A DNA stretch of 64,000 nucleotides from CAVSDF01 sp963726715 (GTDB taxonomy: Bacteria > Bacteroidota > Rhodothermia > Rhodothermales > BA12), in contig CAVSDF010000008.1 of NCBI GenBank assembly GCA_963726715.1, forward strand, positions 124,001 through 188,000. The letters run 5' to 3'. A program made the position numbers and the translations under genes. Positions 49,027-57,874 of this stretch are shown piece by piece. Numbering within the stretch: the first letter of the stretch is position 1; every line of letters begins with the position of its first letter. Below the pieces are notes generated by a model. It had not been told where the DNA came from. It did not search any database and saw nothing but the letters and a program-made list of their open reading frames with translations.

Positions 49027-51510
49027 ATGCCCCGTTCCCTGCCGCACGACGCCTCCCCGCATCCCCTCGACGACGACGCTCCTGCGAGGGCCTTGGCCGG
49101 GGGGGCGTCCGCCACCGGCGGTTCGGATGAGGTGTCGCTTCACGAGGTCTTCGAACGCCTCCTCCACGGGCGGTGGACGATCCTGCTCATGTTCATGGCC
49201 TTCGTGGCCGCCGCGACTGCCGTGACGGCCTTCCAGGCGCCGGTCTACGAGTCGAGCACGCTCATCCGCATCGAAGACGACGAGAGCGGGGCCGCGCAGC
49301 TGCAGAATCTGATGGGCCTCGGCGGCAAGAAGAAGGTCGAGGACGAGGTCGAGGTGCTCAAGTCGCGCACGATCTCCGAGGCCGTCGTCATGCGCCTGCT
49401 CGCCCAGGGCAACGCGCGCCAGTTCCCCGTCCTGCGGTCCCATCCCGACTCGACCGCTCCCGACATCGGCGAGCTCGTCGAGCGTCTTCAGGAGGATTAC
49501 CTGCAGGTGCGCCCGCTCGGGCGCGACATGAGCTTCGTGACGGTCGCCGTGACGAGCACGTCGCCTGCCGAGGCCGCCTTCATCGCCAACGCCTACGCCG
49601 ACACGTACCTCGCCTTCAACCGCTCGGCGAGCCAGCAGCAGTCGACCGCGTCGGTGCGCTTCCTCGAAGACCAGGCCGGGCGCATGGACTCGACGCTGCG
49701 CGGCGTCGAGCAGGAATACCGCGATTTCGCCACCGGCGAGCGGGCGGTCGCGCCCGAGCTGGAGGCGGCGCAGATCTTCGAGCAGGCGAGCGCGCTCCGC
49801 CAGCGCCAGACCGAACTCGCCACGACCATCGCGGGCGACGAGCGCGAACTGGCCGCCTACGAGGCCGAACTCGCCCGCCTCTCGCCCGGCATCGCCCGCC
49901 GCATCGCCTCCATCGACGACCGCGTGATCGAAACGTCGCGCGACCAGCTCGCCACTGCGCGCGCCAGCATGGAGCCGTATTACGCCCGCAACCCGGAGCT
50001 TCGCGCCAACCCCGACCGCGTCCTCGCCACCCTCGCCCCCGCCGACCGCGAGCGCATCTCGACGCAGCTGCGCCTGATCGACAACCTCGAACGCGAACTC
50101 ACCACGCGCTCGCAGCAGTACGTCGACCAGGTCGTGCGCGCCGACGGCCTCGCGCTCTCGGCGCCGACCATGCCCGATCCCGGCCAGTCGCGGGCAGGGC
50201 AGCAGCTGCGGCCGTTGCAGGAGATCTCGTCGCGCATCCTCGCCATGCGCGCGTCGCTGAGCGGGCTTCGCGCCTCGCTCGGCATCGTCAACCAGGGCAT
50301 CGGGCAGACCGAGTCGGCGCTCAGCCGCATTCCGCAGCAGCGCGTGCTCCTCGAGCGCCTCACGCGCAACATGGACATGACGCAGGAGACGTACGGGCAG
50401 ATCGTGAAGCGCCTCAACGAGTCGAAGATCGCGCGCGAGTCGCAACTCGGCTACGCGAGCGTCATCGACCCGGCGGTCGTCACCAAGACGCCGATCAGCC
50501 CGCGCGTGCCGCTCAACCTGATGCTCGGCGCGCTCCTCGGGCTGCTCTCCGGCGTCGGCCTCGTCTTCCTCGGCGGCGCCTTCGACACGCGCGTCCGGCG
50601 CCCCGAAGACCTGCGCCGGATGGGCCTGCCGCTGCTCTCGGTCATTCCCGACATGGGGCGCGTCATCGCGCGCGACTTCGGCGGGCAGGACCGCATCACC
50701 GTCGACGGGCACTCGTACTCGACGCGTCTGATGGCGCTCCTCAACCCCGCCTCGCCGGTCACCGAGGGCTACCGCCGCCTGCGCACCAACGTGCAGTTCG
50801 CCGACCCCGACAACCCGCCGCGCGTCATCCTCTTCACGAGCGCCCTTCCGGGCGATGGCAAGTCGGTGACGGCGCTCAACCTCGCGGCCACGCTCGCGCA
50901 GTTCGGCCACCGCGTCGCCTACGTCGATGCCGACCTCCGGCGCCCGGCAGGCCACGTGATGATGGGGATGGTCTCCGAACCGGGCGTCTCCGACCTCCTC
51001 TTCGACACGTCGCCCCCCGACTTCGAGATCTTCGCCACCCCCGCCGACGACCTCTACGTGATCCCCGCCGGCAGCAAGGTCGCCAACCCCGCCGAGGTGC
51101 TCTCGTCGCGCCGGATGGGCGAGCTGCTGGCGATGCTGCGCGAGGAGTTCCGCTACGTCATCGTCGACACGCCGCCCGTCATGGTCGTCTCCGACACGCT
51201 CGTGCTCTCGACGATGGTCGACGGCGCGATCGTCGTCTGCGCGGCCAACGAGACGATCCGCCGCAACGTCGCCCACAGCATCGAGTCGCTCCGCGAGGTG
51301 GGCGGCAACGTGCTCGGCGTCGTCCTGAACCGCTACGACGCGCGGCAGGCGGGCACGTACAGCTACGACTACTACTACTCCGAGTACGCGTACAGCGCCG
51401 ACGACGCCACCTCGACCGTGCCGATGGCCGCGGGCGGCGATGGCGCCAACGGATCTGCCCCGAGAAGCTCCGCGCGCGGTGGGACGACCCTCGCCCGCCC
51501 GCATCCGTGA
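49027..51510 (+). CDS. Wzc-type polysaccharide copolymerase / BY-kinase
   Basis: 827-residue inner-membrane protein controlling polymer length and export. Residues 36-80 hold the Wzz N-terminal segment with transmembrane helix 1 (LLMFMAFVAAATAVTAF). A long periplasmic coiled-coil region runs to ~490, then helix 2 (NLMLGALLGLLSGVGLVFLG, about 496-517). The cytoplasmic kinase has Walker A ALPGDGKSV (about 605-613), A' VAYVDADLRRP and B YVIVDTPPV, and the tail carries a tyrosine cluster (YSYDYYYSEYAY, about 778-790) for autophosphorylation. First gene of the operon 49-64 kb. No low-molecular-weight phosphatase (Wzb) is adjacent. Confidence 0.93.
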   Translation: MPRSLPHDASPHPLDDDAPARALAGGASATGGSDEVSLHEVFERLLHGRWTILLMFMAFVAAATAVTAFQAPVYESSTLIRIEDDESGAAQLQNLMGLGGKKKVEDEVEVLKSRTISEAVVMRLLAQGNARQFPVLRSHPDSTAPDIGELVERLQEDYLQVRPLGRDMSFVTVAVTSTSPAEAAFIANAYADTYLAFNRSASQQQSTASVRFLEDQAGRMDSTLRGVEQEYRDFATGERAVAPELEAAQIFEQASALRQRQTELATTIAGDERELAAYEAELARLSPGIARRIASIDDRVIETSRDQLATARASMEPYYARNPELRANPDRVLATLAPADRERISTQLRLIDNLERELTTRSQQYVDQVVRADGLALSAPTMPDPGQSRAGQQLRPLQEISSRILAMRASLSGLRASLGIVNQGIGQTESALSRIPQQRVLLERLTRNMDMTQETYGQIVKRLNESKIARESQLGYASVIDPAVVTKTPISPRVPLNLMLGALLGLLSGVGLVFLGGAFDTRVRRPEDLRRMGLPLLSVIPDMGRVIARDFGGQDRITVDGHSYSTRLMALLNPASPVTEGYRRLRTNVQFADPDNPPRVILFTSALPGDGKSVTALNLAATLAQFGHRVAYVDADLRRPAGHVMMGMVSEPGVSDLLFDTSPPDFEIFATPADDLYVIPAGSKVANPAEVLSSRRMGELLAMLREEFRYVIVDTPPVMVVSDTLVLSTMVDGAIVVCAANETIRRNVAHSIESLREVGGNVLGVVLNRYDARQAGTYSYDYYYSEYAYSADDATSTVPMAAGGDGANGSAPRSSARGGTTLARPHP

Positions 51511-51551
51511 CGCGCGCCGCGCCTTCCTTCCGGTCTCTTTCTCCCGCTGCC

Positions 51552-52100
51552 ATGCCCGTGCTTCCTCGCCTCCGCCGCTTCGCCGTGCTGCTGTGCCTGT
51601 GCGCGGTCGCAGGCGTTGCCGGGCCGATCGCCGGACCGGCCGCCCACGCCCAAGTGCTCGACGTCGTGCCGCAGACGTCGCCGTACAACGGCGCCGCGTT
51701 CTACCGCTACCAGGACACCGGCGAGTTCACGATGCGCGTGCAGGCGTGGGGAAGCCTCCGCTACCCGGGCCTCTACGAGATCGGGCGTGAGACGCGCCTC
51801 TCGCGCCTGCTCTCGCTCTCCGGCGGCCCGATGCTCACCGACCGCCGCACGAACGAGCGCCGCCGCATCTACGTCCGCCTCGTGCGCCCGGCGCAGGGCA
51901 ACGTGCCGATCTTCGAGCAGGAGATGACGGGCGATGTCGAGTGGCTGCGCGAGGACCCGGTGCTGCAGGACGGCGACGTGCTGACGCTCTCGGTCGTCAC
52001 GCGCGAAGGGCCGACGTGGCGCGACTACGTGACCATCGGGACGTCCGCGGCGTCGCTCGCGCTCAGCGCCGTCTCCATCCTCGTGCTTGCGCTGCGCTGA
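51552..52100 (+). CDS. exported SLBB-domain protein, polysaccharide-export associated
   Basis: 182 residues: signal peptide (about 1-34, ending AAHAQ), a short N-terminal region, one SLBB-like beta-grasp domain (VQAWGSLRYPGLYEIGRETR, LSRLLSLSGGPMLTDRRT, VLQDGDVLTLSV), and a C-terminal hydrophobic segment (TIGTSAASLALSAVSILVLA) that could anchor in a membrane. The Poly_export domain that defines Wza is missing, so this is not a complete export channel. It sits 41 bases after the Wzc gene, where wza is usual. It may be an accessory to a channel encoded elsewhere. Family not recognised beyond SLBB. Confidence 0.7.
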   Translation: MPVLPRLRRFAVLLCLCAVAGVAGPIAGPAAHAQVLDVVPQTSPYNGAAFYRYQDTGEFTMRVQAWGSLRYPGLYEIGRETRLSRLLSLSGGPMLTDRRTNERRRIYVRLVRPAQGNVPIFEQEMTGDVEWLREDPVLQDGDVLTLSVVTREGPTWRDYVTIGTSAASLALSAVSILVLALR

Positions 52101-52154
52101 CGGCGCGGCACGGTTTTTTCGATCCGTCCGGCTTCTCATCCTAACCCCCCTCAC

Positions 52155-53513
52155 ATGAACATCGCCGTCGTTGGAACGGGCTACGTGGGTCTCGTCACCG
52201 GGACCTGCTTCGCCGAAATGGGCAACCGCGTCATCTGCGTCGACATCGACGAACGCAAGGTCGAGACGCTCCGCACGGGAACGCCGACCATCTTCGAGCC
52301 CGGCCTCGAGATCTACCTCAAGCGCAACGTCGAGAAGGGGACGATCACGTTCACGACCAACCTCCGCGAGGCCGTCGAGGGCGCCGACATCCTCTTCCTC
52401 GCCCTCCCGACGCCTCCCGCGGGCGACGGCTCGGCGGACCTCTCGTTCGTCCTCCGCGTCGCCGGCGACGTGGCGAAGATCCTCTCGTCGATGCCTGCAG
52501 GCGACGATGGCGCGCGCCCGTACCGCGTGCTCGTGAACAAGAGCACCGTGCCCGTCGGCACCGCCGACCGCGTCACCAAGGTCCTCACCGACGCGGGCCT
52601 GACCGCGGGCGAGGACTTCGACGTCGTCTCGAACCCCGAATTCCTGCGCGAGGGCGTCGCCGTCGACGACTTCATGAAGCCCGAGCGCGTCGTCGTCGGC
52701 ACCCGGTCGAAGCGCGCGGCCGAGATGATGCGCGACGTCTACCAGCCGTTCGTCCGGAACGGCAACCCGGTGATCGTGATGGACGAGCGCTCGTCGGAGA
52801 TGACGAAGTACGCGGCCAATGCCTTCCTCGCCACCAAGATCACGTTCATGAACGAGATCGCCAACCTGTGCGAACTCGTCGGCGCCAACGTCGACCACAT
52901 CCGCCGTGGCATCGGCACCGACAGCCGCATCGGCAAGCAGTTCCTCTACCCCGGCATCGGCTACGGCGGCTCGTGCTTCCCCAAAGACGTGCAGGCCATC
53001 GTCCGCACCGCCGATGAGGCGGGGTACGACTTCCGCGTGCTCCACGCCGTCCTCGCCGTCAACGACGACCAGCGCGAGATGATGGCGAAGCGCGTCGCCG
53101 AGCACTTCGGCGGTGACCTGAGCGGCAAGACGATCGGCGTCTGGGGCCTCGCCTTCAAGGCCAACACCGACGACGTCCGCGAAAGCCCGGCGCACTCGGT
53201 CGTCGAGGGCCTCCTCGCCGCGGGCGCCACGGTGCGCGCCTACGACCCGGAAGCGATGGAGACGACGAAGACCGTCTTCGGCGACCGCATCGAGTACGTC
53301 GAAGGCGTCTACGAGGCCGTCGAGGGCGCCGACGCGCTCGTCGTGGCGACCGAGTGGAACGAGTTCCGCAGCCCCAACTGGGGACGCGTCAAGCTCGCGC
53401 TCAGCAACCCGCTCGTCTTCGACGGACGCAACCTCTACGACTCGGCGGAGATGGACGCCCTCGGCTTCACCTACACGTCGGTCGGGCGCCCGATTCCTCG
53501 CCTCACCGTCTGA
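52155..53513 (+). CDS. ugd: UDP-glucose 6-dehydrogenase
   Basis: 452-residue NAD-dependent enzyme oxidising UDP-glucose to UDP-glucuronate. Rossmann motif VVGTGYVGLVTGTCFAEMG, then VNKSTVPVGTAD, NPEFLREGVAVDDFMKPERV, the catalytic cysteine Cys274 in GYGGSCFPKD and the C-terminal GLAFKANTDDVRESPA. Length is normal for the family. It directly precedes the UDP-glucuronate decarboxylase gene, so both likely work in series to UDP-xylose. A perfect 9-bp hairpin follows the stop codon. Confidence 0.96.
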   Translation: MNIAVVGTGYVGLVTGTCFAEMGNRVICVDIDERKVETLRTGTPTIFEPGLEIYLKRNVEKGTITFTTNLREAVEGADILFLALPTPPAGDGSADLSFVLRVAGDVAKILSSMPAGDDGARPYRVLVNKSTVPVGTADRVTKVLTDAGLTAGEDFDVVSNPEFLREGVAVDDFMKPERVVVGTRSKRAAEMMRDVYQPFVRNGNPVIVMDERSSEMTKYAANAFLATKITFMNEIANLCELVGANVDHIRRGIGTDSRIGKQFLYPGIGYGGSCFPKDVQAIVRTADEAGYDFRVLHAVLAVNDDQREMMAKRVAEHFGGDLSGKTIGVWGLAFKANTDDVRESPAHSVVEGLLAAGATVRAYDPEAMETTKTVFGDRIEYVEGVYEAVEGADALVVATEWNEFRSPNWGRVKLALSNPLVFDGRNLYDSAEMDALGFTYTSVGRPIPRLTV

Positions 53514-53521
53514 CCTACAGG

Positions 53522-53556
53522 CAGCGGCGCTCTGGCGGATTGCCGGGGCGCCGCTG
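53522..53556 (+). terminator. hairpin between ugd and the UDP-xylose synthase gene
   Basis: CAGCGGCGC pairs exactly with GCGCCGCTG around a 17-base loop, nine bases after the ugd stop and without a T-tract. It may act as a partial terminator or an RNA-processing stop within the operon. Confidence 0.45.
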
Positions 53557-53607
53557 TCATACGTGCTCTGGCGCACCTGCGCGCCCGGCCCTGCTTCTCC
53601 CTCCACG

Positions 53608-54588
53608 ATGCCCCGCACCCTGATCACCGGCGGCGCCGGTTTCCTCGGCTCCCACCTCTGCGACCGCCTGATCGCCGAAGGCCACGAAGTCGTCTGCTTC
53701 GACAACTTCATCACCGGCAGCCCCGACAACGTCGCCCACCTCTTCGGCAGCCCGCGCTTCCACCTCGTCGAGCACGACGTGACGGAGTACGTGTACGTCG
53801 AGGGCCCGCTCGATTACATCCTGCACTTCGCCTCGCCCGCGTCGCCGATCGACTACCTCAAGCTGCCGATCCAGACGCTCAAGGTCGGCGCGCTCGGCAC
53901 GCACAAGGTGCTCGGCCTCGCCAAGGCGAAGGGCGCGCGGCTGCTCCTCGCATCGACGAGCGAAGTGTACGGCGACCCGCTCGTGCATCCGCAGCCCGAG
54001 TCGTACTGGGGCCACGTCAACCCGATCGGCATCCGCGGCGTCTACGACGAGGCCAAGCGCTTCGCCGAGGCGCTCACGATGGCCTACCAGCGCGCCCACG
54101 GCGTCGAGACGCGCATCGTGCGCATCTTCAACACCTACGGCCCGCGGATGCGCCTCGACGACGGGCGCGCGCTCCCGGCCTTCATGGGGCAGGCCCTCCG
54201 CGGCGAGCCGGTGACGGTCTTCGGCGACGGCAGCCAGACGCGCTCGTTCTGCTACGTCGACGACCTCGTCGACGGCATCTACCGCCTGCTGCTCTCCGAC
54301 GAGACCGACCCGGTCAACATCGGCAACCCGGAGGAAATCTCGATCCGCCAGTTCGCCGAGGAAGTCGTCGCGATGGTTGGCGGTGACAGCCGCATCGTCG
54401 AGCACCCGCTGCCGGCCGACGACCCGAAGGTGCGCCAGCCCGACATCACCAAGGCCACGACGCGCCTCGGATGGGCGCCGCGCGTCGAGCGCCACGACGG
54501 CCTCCAGCGCACGCTGGACTACTTCCGCGAGCGTCTCCACATCGACGCCACGCACGCCCGCGCCGCTGCCGACGCCGTCGAGGCCTGA
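53608..54588 (+). CDS. uxs: UDP-glucuronate decarboxylase (UDP-xylose synthase), extended SDR
   Basis: 326-residue NAD-dependent SDR. N-terminal TLITGGAGFLGSHLCDRLI, FDNFITGSPDNVAHL, ILHFASPASPIDYLKLPIQT (the SP-x-D-Y block is diagnostic for UXS), STSEVYGDPLVHPQPESYWG, and catalytic Tyr146/Lys150 in YDEAKRFAEAL. RIFNTYGPRM follows, then SFCYVDDLVDGIYRLL. It converts UDP-GlcA from Ugd to UDP-xylose. The ATG at 53608 gives the standard N terminus. The next gene starts 13 bases after its stop. Confidence 0.95.
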   Translation: MPRTLITGGAGFLGSHLCDRLIAEGHEVVCFDNFITGSPDNVAHLFGSPRFHLVEHDVTEYVYVEGPLDYILHFASPASPIDYLKLPIQTLKVGALGTHKVLGLAKAKGARLLLASTSEVYGDPLVHPQPESYWGHVNPIGIRGVYDEAKRFAEALTMAYQRAHGVETRIVRIFNTYGPRMRLDDGRALPAFMGQALRGEPVTVFGDGSQTRSFCYVDDLVDGIYRLLLSDETDPVNIGNPEEISIRQFAEEVVAMVGGDSRIVEHPLPADDPKVRQPDITKATTRLGWAPRVERHDGLQRTLDYFRERLHIDATHARAAADAVEA

Positions 54589-54601
54589 TCTTCCCGACGC
54601 G

Positions 54602-55300
54602 ATGCCTGCTGCTCCCGACGCCACTGCCGACATCTCCGGGCGGATTCGTGCGCTTCCGGGCGTGTTCATCCACGAGAGCGCCTACGTCGACGCGCCGTGC
54701 GAGATCGGCGAGGGGACGAAGGTGTGGCACTTCGCGCACGTGCAGCGCGGCGCGCGCATCGGGCGGCGGTGCGTGCTCGGGCAGAACGTCAACATCGCCG
54801 AGAACGTCGTCGTTGGCGATGGCGTCAAGATCCAGAACAACGTCGCCGTCTACACCGGCGTGATCGTCGAGGACGAGGTGTTTCTCGGGCCCTCGTGCGT
54901 GCTCACCAACGTCACGAACCCGCGCAGCGCCGTCGACCGGCACGCCATCTACGAGCCGATCCGGCTCCGGCGCGGCTGCACGATCGGCGCCAACGCGACC
55001 GTCGTGCCGGGCGTGAGCGTCGGGCGCCACGCCTTCGTCGCCGCCGGGGCCGTCGTCACGCGCGACGTGCCCGATTACGCGCTCGTCGCCGGGACGCCTG
55101 CGCGGTTCATGAGCTGGATGAGCCGCCACGGCCACCGGCTGACGTTCTTCGACCCGGGCGGCGTCGCCGTCTGCCCCGAATCCGGCCTCCGCTACCGCCT
55201 GGAGGAGGGCCGCCTGAGGGGCCTCGACCTCGCCGACGACGCGCCGCTCCCCACCGACCTCCGCACCGGCGCCCGCGCCTACGACACCTACAAGCCGTGA
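54602..55300 (+). CDS. WbpD-like N-acetyltransferase (UDP-3-amino-uronate, left-handed beta-helix)
   Basis: 232 residues. Hexapeptide-repeat fold: VFIHESAYVDAPCEIGEGTK, VWHFAHVQRGARIGRRCVLG, QNVNIAENVVVGDGVKIQNN and SCVLTNVTNPRS, then TIGANATVVPGVSVGRHAFV and the LVAGTPARFM loop. This set is characteristic of WbpD/WlbB, which acetylates the 3-amino group in UDP-2,3-diacetamido-uronate synthesis. The C-terminal ~40 residues (FFDPGGVAVCPESGLRYRLE) are an extension often seen in these enzymes. It is coupled to the aminotransferase gene downstream, its usual pathway partner. Confidence 0.9.
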   Translation: MPAAPDATADISGRIRALPGVFIHESAYVDAPCEIGEGTKVWHFAHVQRGARIGRRCVLGQNVNIAENVVVGDGVKIQNNVAVYTGVIVEDEVFLGPSCVLTNVTNPRSAVDRHAIYEPIRLRRGCTIGANATVVPGVSVGRHAFVAAGAVVTRDVPDYALVAGTPARFMSWMSRHGHRLTFFDPGGVAVCPESGLRYRLEEGRLRGLDLADDAPLPTDLRTGARAYDTYKP

Positions 55301-55368
55301 GCCGCCGCTCGTTCTTCAAGTCCGCCACCGACGCCCTCTTCGGCTCGTACGCCCCCGCCGCACCTGCC

Positions 55369-56583
55369 ATGGCCTCCACCGCCCGCATCCCGGTGCTCGA
55401 CCTCGCCCCTGAGATCGCGGCCCTCCGCCCGGCCCTCGACGCCGCGTTCGCGCGCGTGCTCGACGCGGGCACCTTCATCCTCGGCGAGGAAGTCCAGGCG
55501 TTCGAGGCCGAGGTCGCCGCCTACCTCGGCGTCCGCCACGCGATCGGCGTCGCCAACGGCACCGACGCGCTCGTCATCGCCCTCCGCGCGCTCGGCATCG
55601 CGCCCGGCGACGAGGTCATCACGACGCCGTTCTCGTTCTTCGCCACCGCCGAGAGCATCTCCGCGATCGGCGCCGTCCCCGTCTTCGTCGATGCCGACGA
55701 GGCGACGATGAACCTCGACATCTCGCAGGTCGAGGCGGCGATCACGCCGCGCACGCGGGCCGTCATTCCGGTCCACCTGTTCGGGCGGATGGTCGAGATG
55801 GGACCGCTCGTGGCCCTCGCGCGCCGCCGCGGTCTCGTCGTGCTCGAAGACGTGGCGCAGGCGATGGGCGCGACGCAGGACGGCCGCAAGGCCGGGTCGA
55901 TGGGGCACGCGTCGGCGTTCTCGTTCTTCCCCTCGAAGACGCTGGGAGGCTTCGGCGACGGCGGCATGATCGCCACCGACGACGACCGCGTGGCCGATGC
56001 GGCGCGGATGCTGCGGGCGCACGGCGCGCGCGTGAAGTACCGCAACGAGATCATCGGCTACAACTCGCGCCTCGACACGCTTCAAGCGGCCCTCCTGCGC
56101 GCCAAGCTCCCGCACCTCGACGCCGCCACCGCCGGGCGCCGCGCCGCCGCGCACCGCTACGCCGAATTGCTCGCGGACGTTGAGGGCATCGTTCTCCCCG
56201 CCATCGACGCCGACCACGCCGTCCACCAGTACACCGTCCGCGTGACCGGAGGCGACGGCACGTCCGCGCGGCGCGACGCCGTGCAGGCCGCCCTCGCCGC
56301 CGCGGGCGTCGACACGATGGTCTACTACCCGGTTCCGCAGGACCAGCTGCCGGTCTACGCAGGCCGCTACGCCCCCGCCCCCGTCGCCGCGCGCCTCGCC
56401 GCCGAAGTCCTCAGCCTGCCCATGTGGCCGACGATCGCGCCCGAGACGCAGTCCCGCGTCGCCACTGCCCTCCGCGCCGCCATCGCCACCGCATCCGCCG
56501 CGAGCGACAGTGATTCGGTCGATCTCGTCGAGGAGACCGCGCCCACCCTCGCCGACGACACCGCCGCTGCCGACGGGCGCTGA
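55369..56583 (+). CDS. DegT/DnrJ/EryC1-family PLP aminotransferase (WbpE/PorR-like)
   Basis: 404 residues from the ATG at 55369. PLP-fold type I sugar aminotransferase: IPVLDLAPEI at the N terminus, GVANGTDALVIALRALGI, TPFSFFATAESI, IPVHLFGRMVEM, EDVAQAMGATQDG, the PLP lysine Lys190 in FFPSKTLGGFGDGG, YNSRLDTLQAALL and YYPVPQDQLPVY. It would form the 3-amino group acetylated by the neighbouring WbpD-like enzyme. An alternative GTG at 55297 overlaps the upstream stop (GTGA) and would add 24 residues starting SRRSFFK. The C-terminal ~30 residues are Ala/Ser/Asp-rich. Confidence 0.93.
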   Translation: MASTARIPVLDLAPEIAALRPALDAAFARVLDAGTFILGEEVQAFEAEVAAYLGVRHAIGVANGTDALVIALRALGIAPGDEVITTPFSFFATAESISAIGAVPVFVDADEATMNLDISQVEAAITPRTRAVIPVHLFGRMVEMGPLVALARRRGLVVLEDVAQAMGATQDGRKAGSMGHASAFSFFPSKTLGGFGDGGMIATDDDRVADAARMLRAHGARVKYRNEIIGYNSRLDTLQAALLRAKLPHLDAATAGRRAAAHRYAELLADVEGIVLPAIDADHAVHQYTVRVTGGDGTSARRDAVQAALAAAGVDTMVYYPVPQDQLPVYAGRYAPAPVAARLAAEVLSLPMWPTIAPETQSRVATALRAAIATASAASDSDSVDLVEETAPTLADDTAAADGR

Positions 56584-56760
56584 TTGCGTGCCCGGGCACC
56601 CGCCCCGAGCACCCGGCTTGAGCCTGTCGAGGGGTGTCGGAGTCTGTGTGAGAGGGGCAGACGTTGCGGCTGGAAATGAAGTCTCAGTTTCTTCGATCCG
56701 TCGGCTGCGCCTCCTTCACACGCCGGGTGTAGTCTTCCGGTCGTCCTCCCTGTCTTTCCG
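56584..56760. other. 177-base gap inside the polysaccharide operon
   Basis: No reading frame. It contains a half-copy of the palindrome seen at 6557 (GAGCCTGTCGAGGGG near 56620-56634) and AT-richer sequence (GAAATGAAGTCTCAGTTTC) that could hold an internal promoter for the epimerase gene. Confidence 0.3.
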
Positions 56761-57807
56761 ATGCCCGACTCCTACGCCGCCGTTCAGTCCGCCCTCGCGC
56801 GCGCGCCGCGCCGCTGGCTCGTGACGGGCGCCGCCGGGTTCATCGGCTCGAACCTCGCCGAGGCGCTCCTGGCGATGGGGCAGACGGTCGTCGGGCTCGA
56901 CAACTTCGCCACCGGCCACGCCCGCAACCTCGACGAGGTGCGGGACCGCGTGGGGACTGAGGCGGCGGCGCGCTTCACGTTCATCGAGGGAGACATCCGC
57001 GACCTCGCCACGTGCCACGCCGCCTGTGAGGGCGCCGACGCCGTGCTCCACCAGGCCGCCCTCGGCTCGGTGCCGCGCTCGATCCTCGACCCGCTCACGA
57101 CGCACGACGTCAACGTCAACGGCACGCTCAACGTCTTCGTCGCCGCGCGCGATGCGGGCGTCTCGCGTCTCGTCTACGCCTCGTCGTCCTCGGTCTACGG
57201 CGACCACCCGGGCCTTCCCAAAATCGAGGACGCGGTCGGGACGCCGCTCTCGCCCTACGCCGTCACCAAGCGCACCGGCGAACTCTACGCCGACACGTTC
57301 GCGCGTCACTACGGCCTGCGCGCGGTCGGGCTGCGCTACTTCAACGTGTTCGGACGGCGGCAGGACCCGGCGGGGGCCTACGCCGCCGTGATGCCCAAAT
57401 GGGTCGCCGCGCTCCTCGCCCACGAGACGTGCACGGTGTATGGGGATGGCGAGACGAGCCGAGACTTCTGCTACGTCGAGAACGTCGTGCAGGCCAACAT
57501 CCTCGCCGCCACGGCCGATGCGGCGAGCGGCGTCTACAACGTCGCCGTCGGCGAGCGGACGACGCTGAACGACCTGTTCGAGCTTCTCCGCGACGGCCTC
57601 GCCGCCACCGACCCCGCCATTGCCGACGCGAAGCTCGCGCGCCAGGACTTCCGAGCGGGCGACGTGCGCCACAGCCTCGCCGACACCTCGCGCGCCCGCA
57701 CCGACCTCGGTTACGCGCCGACGCACACGCTCCGCACCGGCCTCGCAGGCACCCTCGCGTGGTACGCCGAGCAGGCCACGCAGGCCGCGGGCGACACGGC
57801 CTCCTGA
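56761..57807 (+). CDS. UDP-N-acetylglucosamine 4-epimerase (WbpP-like), extended SDR
   Basis: 348-residue NAD-dependent epimerase. WLVTGAAGFIGSNLAEALLA, VVGLDNFATGHARNLDEV, FIEGDIRDLATCHAACEGAD, HQAALGSVPRSILDPL (the GSVPRSI block is typical of WbpP/TviC), YASSSSVYGDHPGLPK, the catalytic Tyr and Lys in SPYAVTKRTGELYA, and RYFNVFGRRQDP. The likely reaction is UDP-GlcNAc/UDP-GlcNAcA C4 epimerisation. It is followed closely by the WbpA-like dehydrogenase, the usual pairing in UDP-uronate pathways. Confidence 0.93.
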   Translation: MPDSYAAVQSALARAPRRWLVTGAAGFIGSNLAEALLAMGQTVVGLDNFATGHARNLDEVRDRVGTEAAARFTFIEGDIRDLATCHAACEGADAVLHQAALGSVPRSILDPLTTHDVNVNGTLNVFVAARDAGVSRLVYASSSSVYGDHPGLPKIEDAVGTPLSPYAVTKRTGELYADTFARHYGLRAVGLRYFNVFGRRQDPAGAYAAVMPKWVAALLAHETCTVYGDGETSRDFCYVENVVQANILAATADAASGVYNVAVGERTTLNDLFELLRDGLAATDPAIADAKLARQDFRAGDVRHSLADTSRARTDLGYAPTHTLRTGLAGTLAWYAEQATQAAGDTAS

Positions 57808-57874
57808 GTTCTCACCCCGAGGCGGGCGAGCGATCGCTCCCGCCCCGATCCACTTCCCGACACACTACCTACTC

